From assembly GCA_027011835.1 (NCBI GenBank), contig JALUZN010000405.1:1-6378 (forward strand): DNA of 6,378 bases. Reading direction: 5' to 3'. This DNA is from Draconibacterium sp. (GTDB lineage: Bacteria > Bacteroidota > Bacteroidia > Bacteroidales > Prolixibacteraceae). The notes beneath the pieces were generated by a model. It was not told where the DNA came from and made no database searches. It saw nothing but the letters and a program-made list of their open reading frames with translations. Made by a program: the position numbers and the translations under genes. Below, piece after piece: positions 1 through 6,378 of this stretch; position 1 is the first letter of the stretch; each line of letters starts with the position of its first letter.

Positions 1-143
1 AGGTCAAGCAAAAAGTAAGTGGATATTTTAAAACAAATAAAGGAGCTGAAAACTATGCCATATTAAGATCGGTTTGCGATACAGCTATAAAAAATAATAA
101 AAACCCTTTAATGCCTTTTAAATTAGCTACCAATTATTGTTGA
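1..143 (+). CDS. Transposase C-terminal fragment, IS66-family-like (5' end outside window)
   Basis: An open frame enters from the left edge (first full codon at 3) and ends at a TGA at 141-143, giving 46 residues. It begins VKQKVSGYFKT, continues with KGAENYAILRS, and ends KLATNYC. The pattern K-Q-K-[IV]-S-G-x-F-[KR]-x-x-x-G-A-x-x-[YF]-x-x-[IL]-R-S, followed by a Lys/Asn-rich helix, is what I recall from the C-terminal tail of IS66-type DDE transposases, which catalyse movement of their insertion sequence. The catalytic DDE core would lie upstream and is not visible, so whether the gene is intact or a remnant cannot be judged. It runs convergent to nqrF and has no functional link to it. The family call rests on this motif alone; another DDE transposase family is possible. 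Confidence 0.65.
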   Translation, partial: VKQKVSGYFKTNKGAENYAILRSVCDTAIKNNKNPLMPFKLATNYC

Positions 144-180
144 CCTGAATAGATACAATTATTTTAACCCGGTTTAAATA

Positions 181-227
181 AAAAAAAACCACTTCCTGTC
201 TTTCGACAAAAAGTGGTTTTATTTTTT
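181..227. terminator. Bidirectional intrinsic terminator between the transposase fragment and nqrF
   Basis: A 10-bp perfect stem pairs AAAACCACTT (185-194) with AAGTGGTTTT (211-220). Inside it a further 4-bp stem, TGTC (197-200) with GACA (205-208), closes on a TTTC loop. On the plus strand the hairpin runs into a T-rich tract (217-227, broken by one A). On the minus strand it runs into eight U from A181-188. It lies 23 nt beyond the nqrF stop, so it should end the nqr operon transcript and also stop read-through from the convergent transposase. Confidence 0.85.
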
Positions 228-242
228 CAATTCTGTTACCGA

Positions 243-1505
243 CTAACTTCCAAAGTCGTCGAACAGTATATTTTCATCGGGGACGCCCAAATCGTACAAC
301 ATCTTCTGAACGGCGTCGTTCATCATTGGCGGGCCACACATGTAGTAATCAATCTCTTCGGGCTCTTCATGGTTCATAAGGTAGTTGTCGTAAATAACCT
401 GATGAATAAATCCGACCATTCCATCCCAGTTATCTTCGGGTTGAGGTTCGGAAAGAGCGAGATTAAATGTAAAGTTCGGGTATTTTTTCTCGATATCGCG
501 GAACTGGTCGTAATAGAAAACCTCTTTCCACGAACGTGCTCCATACCAAAATGTAATTTTTTTCTTCGACTCTTTTAGTGTATGAAAAATATGAAACAGA
601 TGCGAACGCATAGGAGCCATTCCTGCACCACCGCCAATAAACATCATCTCATTGTCGTTATCTTTTAGGAAAAACTCTCCGTAAGGCCCCGAGACCATAA
701 CTTTATCGCCGGGTTTCAGATTAAAAATGTACGACGAACAGATTCCAGGATTCACCTTTTTAAATCCGTTAGTAGCTCTGTCGAACGGTGGCGTAGCAAT
801 TCTGATGTTCAGCATTACAATATTTCCTTCGGCCGGATGATTTGCCATTGAATAGGCCCGGTAGGTTGGTTCCGGATTTTTCATTTTTAAATTGAACATT
901 CCGAATTTCTCCCAGTCTCCACGGAATTTCTCATCGATATCCATATCTTTAAAATCGACATCAATTTTCGGAACATCAATTTGGATATATCCTCCCGATT
1001 TGAAATCGAGTGTTTCGCCTTCAGGAAGTTTAACAACAAACTCTTTTATAAATGTTGCCACGTTGTTGTTCGAAACTACTTCGCATTCCCATTTTTTTAC
1101 ACCCAGAACCTCTTGCGGAATTTTAATGTGAATGTCCTCTTTTACTTTTACCTGACAAGCGAGCCGCCAGTTATTGTTTTGCTCTTTTCTGGTAAAAAAG
1201 CCGGTTTCGGTTGGCAGAATCGACCCACCGCCCTCTTCTACCTGGCAGCGGCACATTCCGCAAGTTCCACCACCTCCGCACGCCGAGGGAAGTAATACTT
1301 TGTTATTTCCCAAAGTCGAAAGAAGTGTTCCCCCCGGTTCGGTTTCCATCTCTAAATCGCCATCGTTAATGCTAACTTTAACAATCCCCGAAGGCATTAA
1401 CTTTTTCTTGGCATAAAGAAGAATACCCACCAAAAACAGCACAACGGATAAAAAAACAATCACGCTGGTAACAATAACGGTAATTTGTGTTGATAACAAT
1501 ATCAT
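243..1505 (-). CDS. nqrF: Na+-NQR subunit F: NADH dehydrogenase with FAD and 2Fe-2S centres
   Basis: NqrF is the electron-input subunit. It oxidises NADH on the cytoplasmic side, passes a hydride to FAD and then single electrons to a 2Fe-2S centre. The 420 residues start with one membrane anchor (about 7-32). A plant-type ferredoxin domain follows (about 40-132), with ligands Cys76, Cys82, Cys85 and Cys117 in a C-x5-C-x2-C-x31-C pattern. Next comes a ferredoxin-reductase module: the FAD-binding RAYSMANHP is at 216-224, the nucleotide-binding GGGAGMAPMRSH at 291-302, YGARS at 321-325, and the YYMCGPPMM signature at 387-395. The C-terminus, ILFDDFGS, is the usual family ending. Length is close to the roughly 410 residues typical of NqrF, and no key residue is missing. 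It is the last gene of the operon, 16 nt after nqrE, starts with ATG without a Shine-Dalgarno sequence, and is followed directly by the terminator. Confidence 0.97.
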   Translation of the reverse strand: MILLSTQITVIVTSVIVFLSVVLFLVGILLYAKKKLMPSGIVKVSINDGDLEMETEPGGTLLSTLGNNKVLLPSACGGGGTCGMCRCQVEEGGGSILPTETGFFTRKEQNNNWRLACQVKVKEDIHIKIPQEVLGVKKWECEVVSNNNVATFIKEFVVKLPEGETLDFKSGGYIQIDVPKIDVDFKDMDIDEKFRGDWEKFGMFNLKMKNPEPTYRAYSMANHPAEGNIVMLNIRIATPPFDRATNGFKKVNPGICSSYIFNLKPGDKVMVSGPYGEFFLKDNDNEMMFIGGGAGMAPMRSHLFHIFHTLKESKKKITFWYGARSWKEVFYYDQFRDIEKKYPNFTFNLALSEPQPEDNWDGMVGFIHQVIYDNYLMNHEEPEEIDYYMCGPPMMNDAVQKMLYDLGVPDENILFDDFGS

Positions 1506-1521
1506 TGAAACGAATTTTATT

Positions 1522-2139
1522 TTATAATTTAATTCCCATAAATCCCATAAAAGCGAGTCCCATAAGGCCAGTTACAATAAACGTTATTCCCAGTCCGCGT
1601 AACGGAGCAGGAACATTTGAATACTGAAGTTTTTCGCGAATAGCTGCTACACCAACAATGGCAAGAAACCAACCAAAGCCGGAACCCACGCCATACGTTG
1701 TTGCTTCGGCAATGTTTAAAAACTCTTTTTGTTGCATAAACAACGACCCTCCCAAAATAGCACAGTTTACAGCAATTAGCGGTAAAAATATACCCAGCTG
1801 GTTGTACAATACCGGAGCAAATTTCTCTACAATCATTTCGACAAGTTGCACCATCGATGCAATTACGGCAATAAACATAATGAACGACAAGAAACTAAGG
1901 TCGACCGATGCAAACGAAGGATTTAACCACGCAAGCGCTCCCTCTTTTAATACATAGTTTTCCAGAAGGTAGTCGACAGGAACTGTTATTCCCAATACAA
2001 AAATAACGGCAACTCCAAGTCCGGTAGCAGTTTTAACCGATTTCGATACCGCTAAAAACGAACACATTCCGAGAAAATAGGCAAAAACCATATTCTCGAT
2101 AAAAATCGATTTGACAAATATGTTAAATAAATTTTCCAT
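1522..2139 (-). CDS. nqrE: Na+-NQR subunit E, integral membrane
   Basis: This 205-residue protein is highly hydrophobic, with about six membrane segments (roughly 15-35, 38-60, 81-103, 108-135, 150-168, 180-203). It belongs to the NqrDE/RnfAE family, whose two members pack as inverted-topology partners in the membrane. Two half-channel motifs are visible: GMCSFLAVS with Cys26, and PLIAVNCAILGG with Cys125. In the Vibrio cholerae enzyme the matching cysteines of NqrE, with two from NqrD, hold an iron centre midway across the membrane that relays electrons from NqrF to NqrC. The family is shared with RnfA/RnfE. The assignment to NqrE rests on its place between nqrD and nqrF and on the EMIVEKFAPVLYNQLGIFLP stretch (101-120). 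It starts with ATG 11 nt after nqrD; the leader is A-rich and lacks a Shine-Dalgarno sequence. Confidence 0.96.
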   Translation of the reverse strand: MENLFNIFVKSIFIENMVFAYFLGMCSFLAVSKSVKTATGLGVAVIFVLGITVPVDYLLENYVLKEGALAWLNPSFASVDLSFLSFIMFIAVIASMVQLVEMIVEKFAPVLYNQLGIFLPLIAVNCAILGGSLFMQQKEFLNIAEATTYGVGSGFGWFLAIVGVAAIREKLQYSNVPAPLRGLGITFIVTGLMGLAFMGFMGIKL

Positions 2140-2150
2140 AATCTGTTTTG

Positions 2151-2795
2151 TTATTCTTCAATTAGTTTACGGTTGCGCATACGCTGCACCCAAATAATAA
2201 TACCGATTACAATAAGCGCCATTGGCGGCAGAATCATCATTCCGTTGTTTGCATAAAAACCTCCGTTGGTTATGTACCAGCTTTCAGGAATTATTCGAAA
2301 TCCCCAGAGTGTTCCGGAGCCAAAAAGCTCGCGGAAGAACCCGACAATAATAAGGATAACACTGTAACCGGCGCCATTTCCTATTCCGTCGAGAAACGAA
2401 GGCCACGGACGATTACCGAGAGCAAATGCTTCGAGGCGCCCCATTAAAATACAGTTGGTTATAATTAACCCAACAAATACCGATAGTTGTTTGCTTACAT
2501 CGTAAACATAAGCTTTTAGCACCTGATCGACTAAAATTACAAGTGCTGCAATAACCACCAACTGCACAATAATGCGAATGCGGTTGGGAATGGTATTCCG
2601 AAGCAGCGAAATAATTACATTGGCAAAAGCCAAAACTGCCATTACCGACAAGGCCATTACAACTGCCGGTTTTAGCTGAGCCGTTACTGCCAGAGCCGAA
2701 CAAATACCCAGCACCTGAACGGTGATTGGATTACTGCTGTTAAGAGGGTCGGTCAGTAGTTTTAAATGTTTTTTTGAAAATAATGGATCGCTCAT
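2151..2795 (-). CDS. nqrD: Na+-NQR subunit D, integral membrane
   Basis: This 214-residue protein of the NqrDE/RnfAE family has about six membrane segments (roughly 25-42, 44-66, 73-98, 102-120, 140-160, 183-203) and a short basic C-terminal tail. Near the N-terminus it reads LTDPLNSSNPITVQVLGICS, typical of NqrD. Cys32 (LGICSALAVT) and Cys115 (LIITNCILMGR) are placed to form, with Cys26 and Cys125 of NqrE, the intramembrane Fe-S centre known from the Vibrio enzyme. The motif NCILMGRLEAFA and the following loop are strongly family-like. Its ATG lies only 3 nt after the nqrC stop codon, so translational coupling with nqrC is likely. Length matches the usual 205-215 residues and nothing appears to be missing. 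Confidence 0.96.
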   Translation of the reverse strand: MSDPLFSKKHLKLLTDPLNSSNPITVQVLGICSALAVTAQLKPAVVMALSVMAVLAFANVIISLLRNTIPNRIRIIVQLVVIAALVILVDQVLKAYVYDVSKQLSVFVGLIITNCILMGRLEAFALGNRPWPSFLDGIGNGAGYSVILIIVGFFRELFGSGTLWGFRIIPESWYITNGGFYANNGMMILPPMALIVIGIIIWVQRMRNRKLIEE

Positions 2796-2798
2796 CGC

Positions 2799-3500
2799 TT
2801 ATAATTTTTTCTTTGTTAAGAATGCTTTATAACTGGTAAAGTCATCGAAAAGCATTTTTTGAAGTCCTTTACTTGTAATTGTTCCTCCCGAAATTGCATC
2901 GACTTTATGTTCTGCCGGAGCACTTTGCCCTGCTTTGGCAACAATAATGGAAATGAGTTTCCCCGATTTATCGAAAATTGTTTTTCCTTTAAACGGCTCC
3001 TGGAAAGCCGGAGTTGAAATTTCGGCACCTAATCCGGGAGTTTCGCCTTCGTGGTCGAAAGTTGCTCCGTAGATTGTGTTCATATCATTATTGAGTGCAA
3101 TAAATCCCCAAATTGGGCCCCATAGTCCGGTGCCCCGAACAGGAAGCACATATTTTATTCCGTCGTCGGTCTGGCATTCGAACACCGGCAATGCCATTTT
3201 ATCGGGTGCTTTTGCCCGCTCTTTTTTTAAGTCGGTATTAAATGCGTCGCCTTCAATAACTTCGCCTTTTGTGTTTACCAAATATTCTTTCACTACTTTT
3301 TCGGCATAAATTTTTTCGGCCGTTTTAGCTGTTGTTTCAATATTTACCGAAGCAAGAATACTCTGCTTCTTCTCAATTTCGTAATTTCTTTTCTGCCGCG
3401 GTTTCAAAGCTATTGAAACCGACGCGAGCACGGCAGCAACCAGCACCACCATTACTGCTGCATATAAAAATGTGTAAGTATTACCGTTTCTGTTCATCAT
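2799..3500 (-). CDS. nqrC: Na+-NQR subunit C, covalent FMN carrier
   Basis: NqrC has one N-terminal membrane helix (about 9-31) and a large periplasmic FMN-binding domain that passes electrons from the NqrD/E iron centre to NqrB. The annotated start is the ATG at 3498-3500 (MMNRNGNTYTF, 233 residues). A second ATG at 3495-3497 is equally possible. The frame stays open to a TTG at 3504-3506, but that adds only two residues and an unusual start codon. Counted from 3500, visible family signatures are GTGLWGPIWG (123-132), GETPGLGAEI (152-161) and the flavinylation motif DAISGGT (201-207). Thr207 is the predicted phosphoester-linked FMN site, attached by an ApbE-type transferase. The motif has Gly where the textbook form has Ala (SGAT). 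At 233 residues it is somewhat shorter than the roughly 257 of Vibrio NqrC. It lies 14 nt after nqrB. Confidence 0.95.
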   Translation of the reverse strand: MMNRNGNTYTFLYAAVMVVLVAAVLASVSIALKPRQKRNYEIEKKQSILASVNIETTAKTAEKIYAEKVVKEYLVNTKGEVIEGDAFNTDLKKERAKAPDKMALPVFECQTDDGIKYVLPVRGTGLWGPIWGFIALNNDMNTIYGATFDHEGETPGLGAEISTPAFQEPFKGKTIFDKSGKLISIIVAKAGQSAPAEHKVDAISGGTITSKGLQKMLFDDFTSYKAFLTKKKL

Positions 3501-3514
3501 ATTCAAATTTTCAG

Positions 3515-4672
3515 TTATGCAGAAGTTTTAACTCGTTTTAATCGTTTTTTTATGTTCGATTGAACAACATAATAATCGATTAGCGGAACAAAAGTGTTCA
3601 TTAATAAAATGGCAAGCATCATTCCTTCCGGATAGGCCGGATTGACAACCCTTATTAATATTGCCAACAAACCGATTAAGAATCCGTAAATCCATTTCCC
3701 GGTTTCTGTTTGTGCTCCCGACACCGGATCGGTAGCCATAAAAACAGCTCCAAATGCAAATCCTCCAATGATAAGATGCTGCCAAAACGGAAGTTCCATA
3801 TATGCGTTTACGGCAAAAATATTGAGAATAATTCCCATAACAGCACCACCGGCAACCGTCGACACCATTATTTTCCAACTGCCAATTCCAGTAACAATTA
3901 ATATTACTGCACCAATTAAAATTGCGAGAGTCGATGTTTCGCCAATCGACCCGGGAATAAATCCGAAAAAGGCATCGGCAATGCTAAAGTTTGTATTGCC
4001 GGCTGCTGCTTCGGCCATTGGTGTTGCTCCGGTAAATGCATCGACTACTTTATCGGACTCCGATAAAGCAACCCAAACCGAATTCCCCGACATTTGTGCC
4101 GGATAGGCAAAAAAGAGAAAAGCGCGTGCTATGAGTGCCGGATTCCAAATATTCATTCCGGTTCCGCCAAACACCTCTTTCCCTATTATTACAGCAAAAG
4201 CTGTTGCAACACCAATCATCCAGAGCGGTGTTTCAATGGGCATTACCATTGGAATAAGAATTCCCGACACTAAAAATCCTTCGTGAATTCCGTGTCCGCG
4301 TTTTTGGGCAAAAACAAACTCAATGCCCAAGCCCACAATGTACGATACCGCAATTACCGGAAGCACTTTTAGCAGTCCATAAAAAAAGAGGGCAAAAAAG
4401 CCGGTCGACTGAAGTTCGCCAATGGCTTTAAAATGCTGGAATCCCACATTATACATTCCAAATAAAATAACGGGAACAAGAGACAGAACAACCATTCCCA
4501 TTGTTCTTTTCAAATCGATAAAATCGTGAATATGAGTTCCCGATTTCGAGGTGTCTTTTGAAACAAAAAACAGGGTAAAGAAACCTTCGTGAACAGAAAA
4601 AAGCCAATGATATTTTGCCCCCTTCTGAACAAGTGGTTCCGTTTTCTCAAAAAAGTTTCTTACAAATTTCAT
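3515..4672 (-). CDS. nqrB: Na+-NQR subunit B, membrane FMN and quinone/sodium subunit
   Basis: NqrB is the large membrane subunit of the NqrB/RnfD family. It carries covalent FMN and riboflavin and forms most of the sodium path and quinone site. The 385 residues include a soluble N-terminal part with the DLKRTM sequence (53-58), then many hydrophobic segments (the family has about ten). Key motifs are HEGFLVSGIL (130-139), GKEVFGGTGMNIWNPAL (164-180), LFFAYPAQMSG (186-196), DAFTGATPM (211-219) and ATDPVSGAQTETGKW (313-327). Thr217 in the TGAT motif is the predicted FMN attachment site, corresponding to Thr236 of Vibrio cholerae NqrB. The HEGF region lies where inhibitor and quinone effects have been mapped in the Vibrio protein; I place this by memory, not alignment. 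It is slightly shorter than the roughly 412-residue Vibrio protein. The ATG lies 23 nt after the nqrA stop, with no Shine-Dalgarno sequence. Confidence 0.97.
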   Translation of the reverse strand: MKFVRNFFEKTEPLVQKGAKYHWLFSVHEGFFTLFFVSKDTSKSGTHIHDFIDLKRTMGMVVLSLVPVILFGMYNVGFQHFKAIGELQSTGFFALFFYGLLKVLPVIAVSYIVGLGIEFVFAQKRGHGIHEGFLVSGILIPMVMPIETPLWMIGVATAFAVIIGKEVFGGTGMNIWNPALIARAFLFFAYPAQMSGNSVWVALSESDKVVDAFTGATPMAEAAAGNTNFSIADAFFGFIPGSIGETSTLAILIGAVILIVTGIGSWKIMVSTVAGGAVMGIILNIFAVNAYMELPFWQHLIIGGFAFGAVFMATDPVSGAQTETGKWIYGFLIGLLAILIRVVNPAYPEGMMLAILLMNTFVPLIDYYVVQSNIKKRLKRVKTSA

Positions 4673-4695
4673 AGGTAATCTATATTTTCGGTTAG

Positions 4696-6042
4696 CTAAC
4701 CTAACTCTTTAATCATTGTATTAATACCTTTTCGTAAAATGCTCTGCACTTTTATTTTTGAAGTACAGGCATATTCGCAAAGGGCAAAATCTTCTTCAAT
4801 TACTTCGTAAATTCCCAGTTGCTCCATTTTGTCGATATCGTTTACTAAAATTGCTTTTAATAAATGAACCGGCAAAATATCCATAGGCACCAGTTTTTCG
4901 TATTGGCCCGAGAGAACAAAAGCACGCTCACCGCCGTGAAGATTGGCATCTAAAACATACTCTTTTTTTGGAAATAGTTTTGAAAGGAAAGCTTTTGATG
5001 CACTAAATTTATCGACTCCGGGAAGTGCCCATCCCATAAATTCATAGTTGTCGCCTTCGGGAATAACAGAAATTTGCGAGTCGTAAAATCCAAGGTAACC
5101 GGCAGGCTCCACCTTTGTTCCGGTTAAAACATTGCCACTAATAATACGTTGATTATAGTCTGCCTGTTTTAAATTACCGCCGGTAATTGCCGACACGGGC
5201 GTTCCTAAAATTGTTTTATAATATTTAGGGTCTTCAACTTCGGAACCTGTTAACGCTACTGTTTTAGTAAAATCTACTTTCCCTGTTTCGAATAACCGGC
5301 CAATAAACAACACATCCTGAACATGAACAGTCCAAACCACATCGCCTTTGTTTAGCGGTGCTGTATGATGAATTTGTATTCCTACATTTCCGGCAGGGTG
5401 CGGACCGTCGAACGTGTTTATCTCAACATTTTTTATCGACGTAAAAATCGAATTTCTGTTTACACCAAGATTAACTTTGCCGTCGGTAAGTTTTGCCAAA
5501 GCATCTACACCGGTTTGAAATGTTGCCAACTCATCTTTTAAAACAAAATTGTAGTTAGGAGCCAATGGAGCGGTATCGAATGTTGAAATATAAATCGATT
5601 TTGGCTTTTCGTCGGGAAGGGCAATAATTCCATACGGACGCTTTTTAATAAATGGCCACAACCCGCTTTTCAGAAGTTGCTCTTTAATTTCTTCGCCCGA
5701 CAACGAGCCCGGATTTCCCTTAACAAATTCAACCGAACCTGCATTTTCATCTCTTTCAACAACTACTTCCAAAATTCTGCGACGCTCGCCCCTGTTTATC
5801 GAAACAACTTTTCCTCCTACCGGAGAAGTAAAAACAATTTCAGGGTGATATTTGTCGTAAAACAGCGCATCGCCTGCCTTCACAACAGCATCGACTTTTA
5901 TTTTTAATTTTGGAATAAGTTCCAGGAAATCAGTAGGTTTCAGTGCAACTTTCAACGGAGCCGATAAGGTTTTCACCTCCTCTTTTGCACCTCCTTTTAG
6001 CTTGATATTCAATCCTTTCCTTAACTTAATAGAATCTGACAT
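4696..6042 (-). CDS. nqrA: Na+-NQR subunit A, cytoplasmic quinone-associated subunit
   Basis: NqrA is the peripheral cytoplasmic subunit of Na+-NQR. It is related to RnfC but lacks RnfC's Fe-S motifs, and it packs against NqrB, where it is tied to quinone binding. The 448 residues match the usual length of about 446. The N-terminus (IKLRKGLNIKLKGGA, 5-19) is the family's opening motif. A biotinyl/lipoyl-like strand region around 33-100 includes the FTSPVGGKVVSINRGERR segment (71-88). The central FDGPHPAGNVGIQIHH (211-226) and following DVVWTVHVQDVLFIGRLF (234-251) form the most conserved block. An SLBB-type domain follows. The C-terminal EDFALCEYACTSK (417-429, Cys422 and Cys426) is the family's late signature. 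It is the first gene of the operon; the ATG is preceded by an A/T-rich leader with no Shine-Dalgarno sequence and by a candidate promoter about 30 nt upstream. Confidence 0.97.
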   Translation of the reverse strand: MSDSIKLRKGLNIKLKGGAKEEVKTLSAPLKVALKPTDFLELIPKLKIKVDAVVKAGDALFYDKYHPEIVFTSPVGGKVVSINRGERRRILEVVVERDENAGSVEFVKGNPGSLSGEEIKEQLLKSGLWPFIKKRPYGIIALPDEKPKSIYISTFDTAPLAPNYNFVLKDELATFQTGVDALAKLTDGKVNLGVNRNSIFTSIKNVEINTFDGPHPAGNVGIQIHHTAPLNKGDVVWTVHVQDVLFIGRLFETGKVDFTKTVALTGSEVEDPKYYKTILGTPVSAITGGNLKQADYNQRIISGNVLTGTKVEPAGYLGFYDSQISVIPEGDNYEFMGWALPGVDKFSASKAFLSKLFPKKEYVLDANLHGGERAFVLSGQYEKLVPMDILPVHLLKAILVNDIDKMEQLGIYEVIEEDFALCEYACTSKIKVQSILRKGINTMIKELG

Positions 6043-6072
6043 ATTTAACTCGATAGTGTTAATTTTGGTGAG

Positions 6073-6103
6073 TAAATGTAAAAATTATAATTGCTTTTAA
6101 CAA
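6073..6103 (-). promoter_or_regulatory. Candidate sigma-ABfr-type promoter of the nqr operon
   Basis: On the minus strand a TTG (complement of 6101-6103) is followed after exactly 20 nt by TACATTTA (complement of 6073-6080). The Bacteroidota housekeeping consensus is TTG around -33 and TAnnTTTG around -7 with about 19-21 nt between. The -7 element matches in all fixed positions but the last (A instead of G). Initiation a few bases downstream would leave a 5' leader of about 25-30 nt before the nqrA ATG. In DNA this A/T-rich such a match can arise by chance. Confidence 0.45.
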
Positions 6104-6205
6104 GCTGTTTTTGCCAATAAAAGAGTTTATATATATAGATGTATCAATATGTTAGCTTGAATGAGGGTTGTTTTTCGTATTTAAAAATTTAATTTAAATC
6201 AATGC

Positions 6206-6233
6206 TTGTAAAAAATATTTGCATAATTTACAA
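6206..6233. repeat. Inverted repeat (possible operator-like dyad)
   Basis: TTGTAAA at 6206-6212 and TTTACAA at 6227-6233 are perfect 7-bp inverted arms separated by 14 bp. The arm centres are 21 bp apart, about two helical turns, which fits a dimeric regulator binding one face of the DNA. It lies about 100 bp upstream of the candidate -33 element. The A/T-rich background makes a chance match quite possible. Confidence 0.25.
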
Positions 6234-6304
6234 TACGTAAAGGTTGATGCTTTATTCACAATTATTTTTGTTAAATTCCGTTAATTGAATGGAATAGATA
6301 ATTT

Positions 6305-6332
6305 GCTGTAATTCAAAAAAAAACATTACAGC
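6305..6332. repeat. 8-bp hairpin with A-rich loop upstream of the operon
   Basis: GCTGTAAT (6305-6312) pairs perfectly with ATTACAGC (6325-6332) around a 12-nt loop containing a run of nine A. On the plus strand four T follow, so it looks like a weak terminator, but no plus-strand gene precedes it. On the minus strand no T-tract follows the stem; the T run is in the loop. Its role is unknown. Confidence 0.35.
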
Positions 6333-6378
6333 TTTTAAATAGTAAACTTTCGTTCGTTTATTAAATTTTACAATTTCA

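Larger units (their letters stand above)
6043..6378. other. Non-coding A/T-rich region upstream of nqrA
   Basis: These 336 bases contain no frame on either strand longer than a few dozen codons and none with protein-like composition. The stretch is much richer in A/T than the operon, and includes a TA-alternating run at 6128-6137. It contains the candidate nqr promoter, a 7-bp dyad (6206-6233) and an 8-bp hairpin (6305-6332), listed separately. I see no tRNA, riboswitch or repeat array. The gene to the right lies outside the window. Confidence 0.7.

Noticed and set aside
213..578. 121-codon open frame on the plus strand, opposite the 3' part of nqrF
   Set aside because: It lies over the antisense of conserved NqrF motifs, overlaps the terminator, and its translation is unlike any protein I recognise; it is a by-product of nqrF codon use. 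The same applies to the other antisense frames across nqrF, nqrE, nqrC, nqrB and nqrA.
4690..4701. 12-bp perfect palindrome GGTTAGCTAACC overlapping the nqrA stop codon
   Set aside because: About one or two 12-bp palindromes are expected by chance in 6 kb. It is too short to terminate transcription, has no T-tract, and lies between tightly spaced genes of one operon.
243..6042. Possible Rnf complex instead of Na+-NQR
   Set aside because: The first gene lacks the Fe-S motifs of RnfC, there is no RnfB-like ferredoxin gene, and the last gene is a FAD/NADH-binding NqrF, which Rnf operons do not have. Gene order A-B-C-D-E-F is that of nqr.
6121..6140. TA-alternating run in the upstream region
   Set aside because: It is only about 10 nt of simple sequence in an A/T-rich region, with no repeat units or flanking structure.
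6269..6307. Possible divergent plus-strand promoter (TTG, then TAATTTG)
   Set aside because: The -7 match has wrong internal spacing, no gene start follows inside the window, and such matches are common in DNA this rich in A/T.

Overview
The window carries a complete six-gene operon for the Na+-translocating NADH:quinone oxidoreductase (Na+-NQR). All genes lie on the minus strand, so the operon reads right to left: nqrA (4696-6042), nqrB (3515-4672), nqrC (2799-3500), nqrD (2151-2795), nqrE (1522-2139), nqrF (243-1505). Gaps between genes are only 3 to 23 nt, there is no internal terminator, and every gene is intact with its expected cofactor residues. Together they encode one inner-membrane complex. 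NqrF takes electrons from NADH through FAD and a ferredoxin-type 2Fe-2S centre. NqrD and NqrE hold an intramembrane Fe-S centre. NqrC and NqrB carry covalently bound FMN. NqrB and NqrA complete the path to quinone while sodium is pumped out.

The organism is most likely a member of the Bacteroidota, perhaps near the Marinilabiliales/Prolixibacteraceae. This is inference from low GC content, A/T-rich gene leaders without Shine-Dalgarno sequences, a candidate TTG-N20-TAnnTTTG-like promoter before nqrA, and the style of the Nqr proteins. No marker gene in the window fixes the taxonomy.

Left edge (1-242): the last 46 codons of a plus-strand transposase resembling the IS66 family converge on nqrF. 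A strong hairpin with T-tracts on both sides (about 181-227) separates them and can end transcription from either direction. Right edge (6043-6378): 336 bp of very A/T-rich DNA without a credible gene. It holds the likely nqr promoter and two inverted repeats of unknown meaning.

I found no new biological system here. The points worth a second look are small: the NqrC flavin-attachment motif reads SGGT where NqrB has TGAT, the longest NqrC reading frame depends on a doubtful TTG start, a transposase end sits directly beside the operon terminator, and the upstream region contains dyad structures. No apbE flavin transferase gene, which the complex needs, is present in the window.
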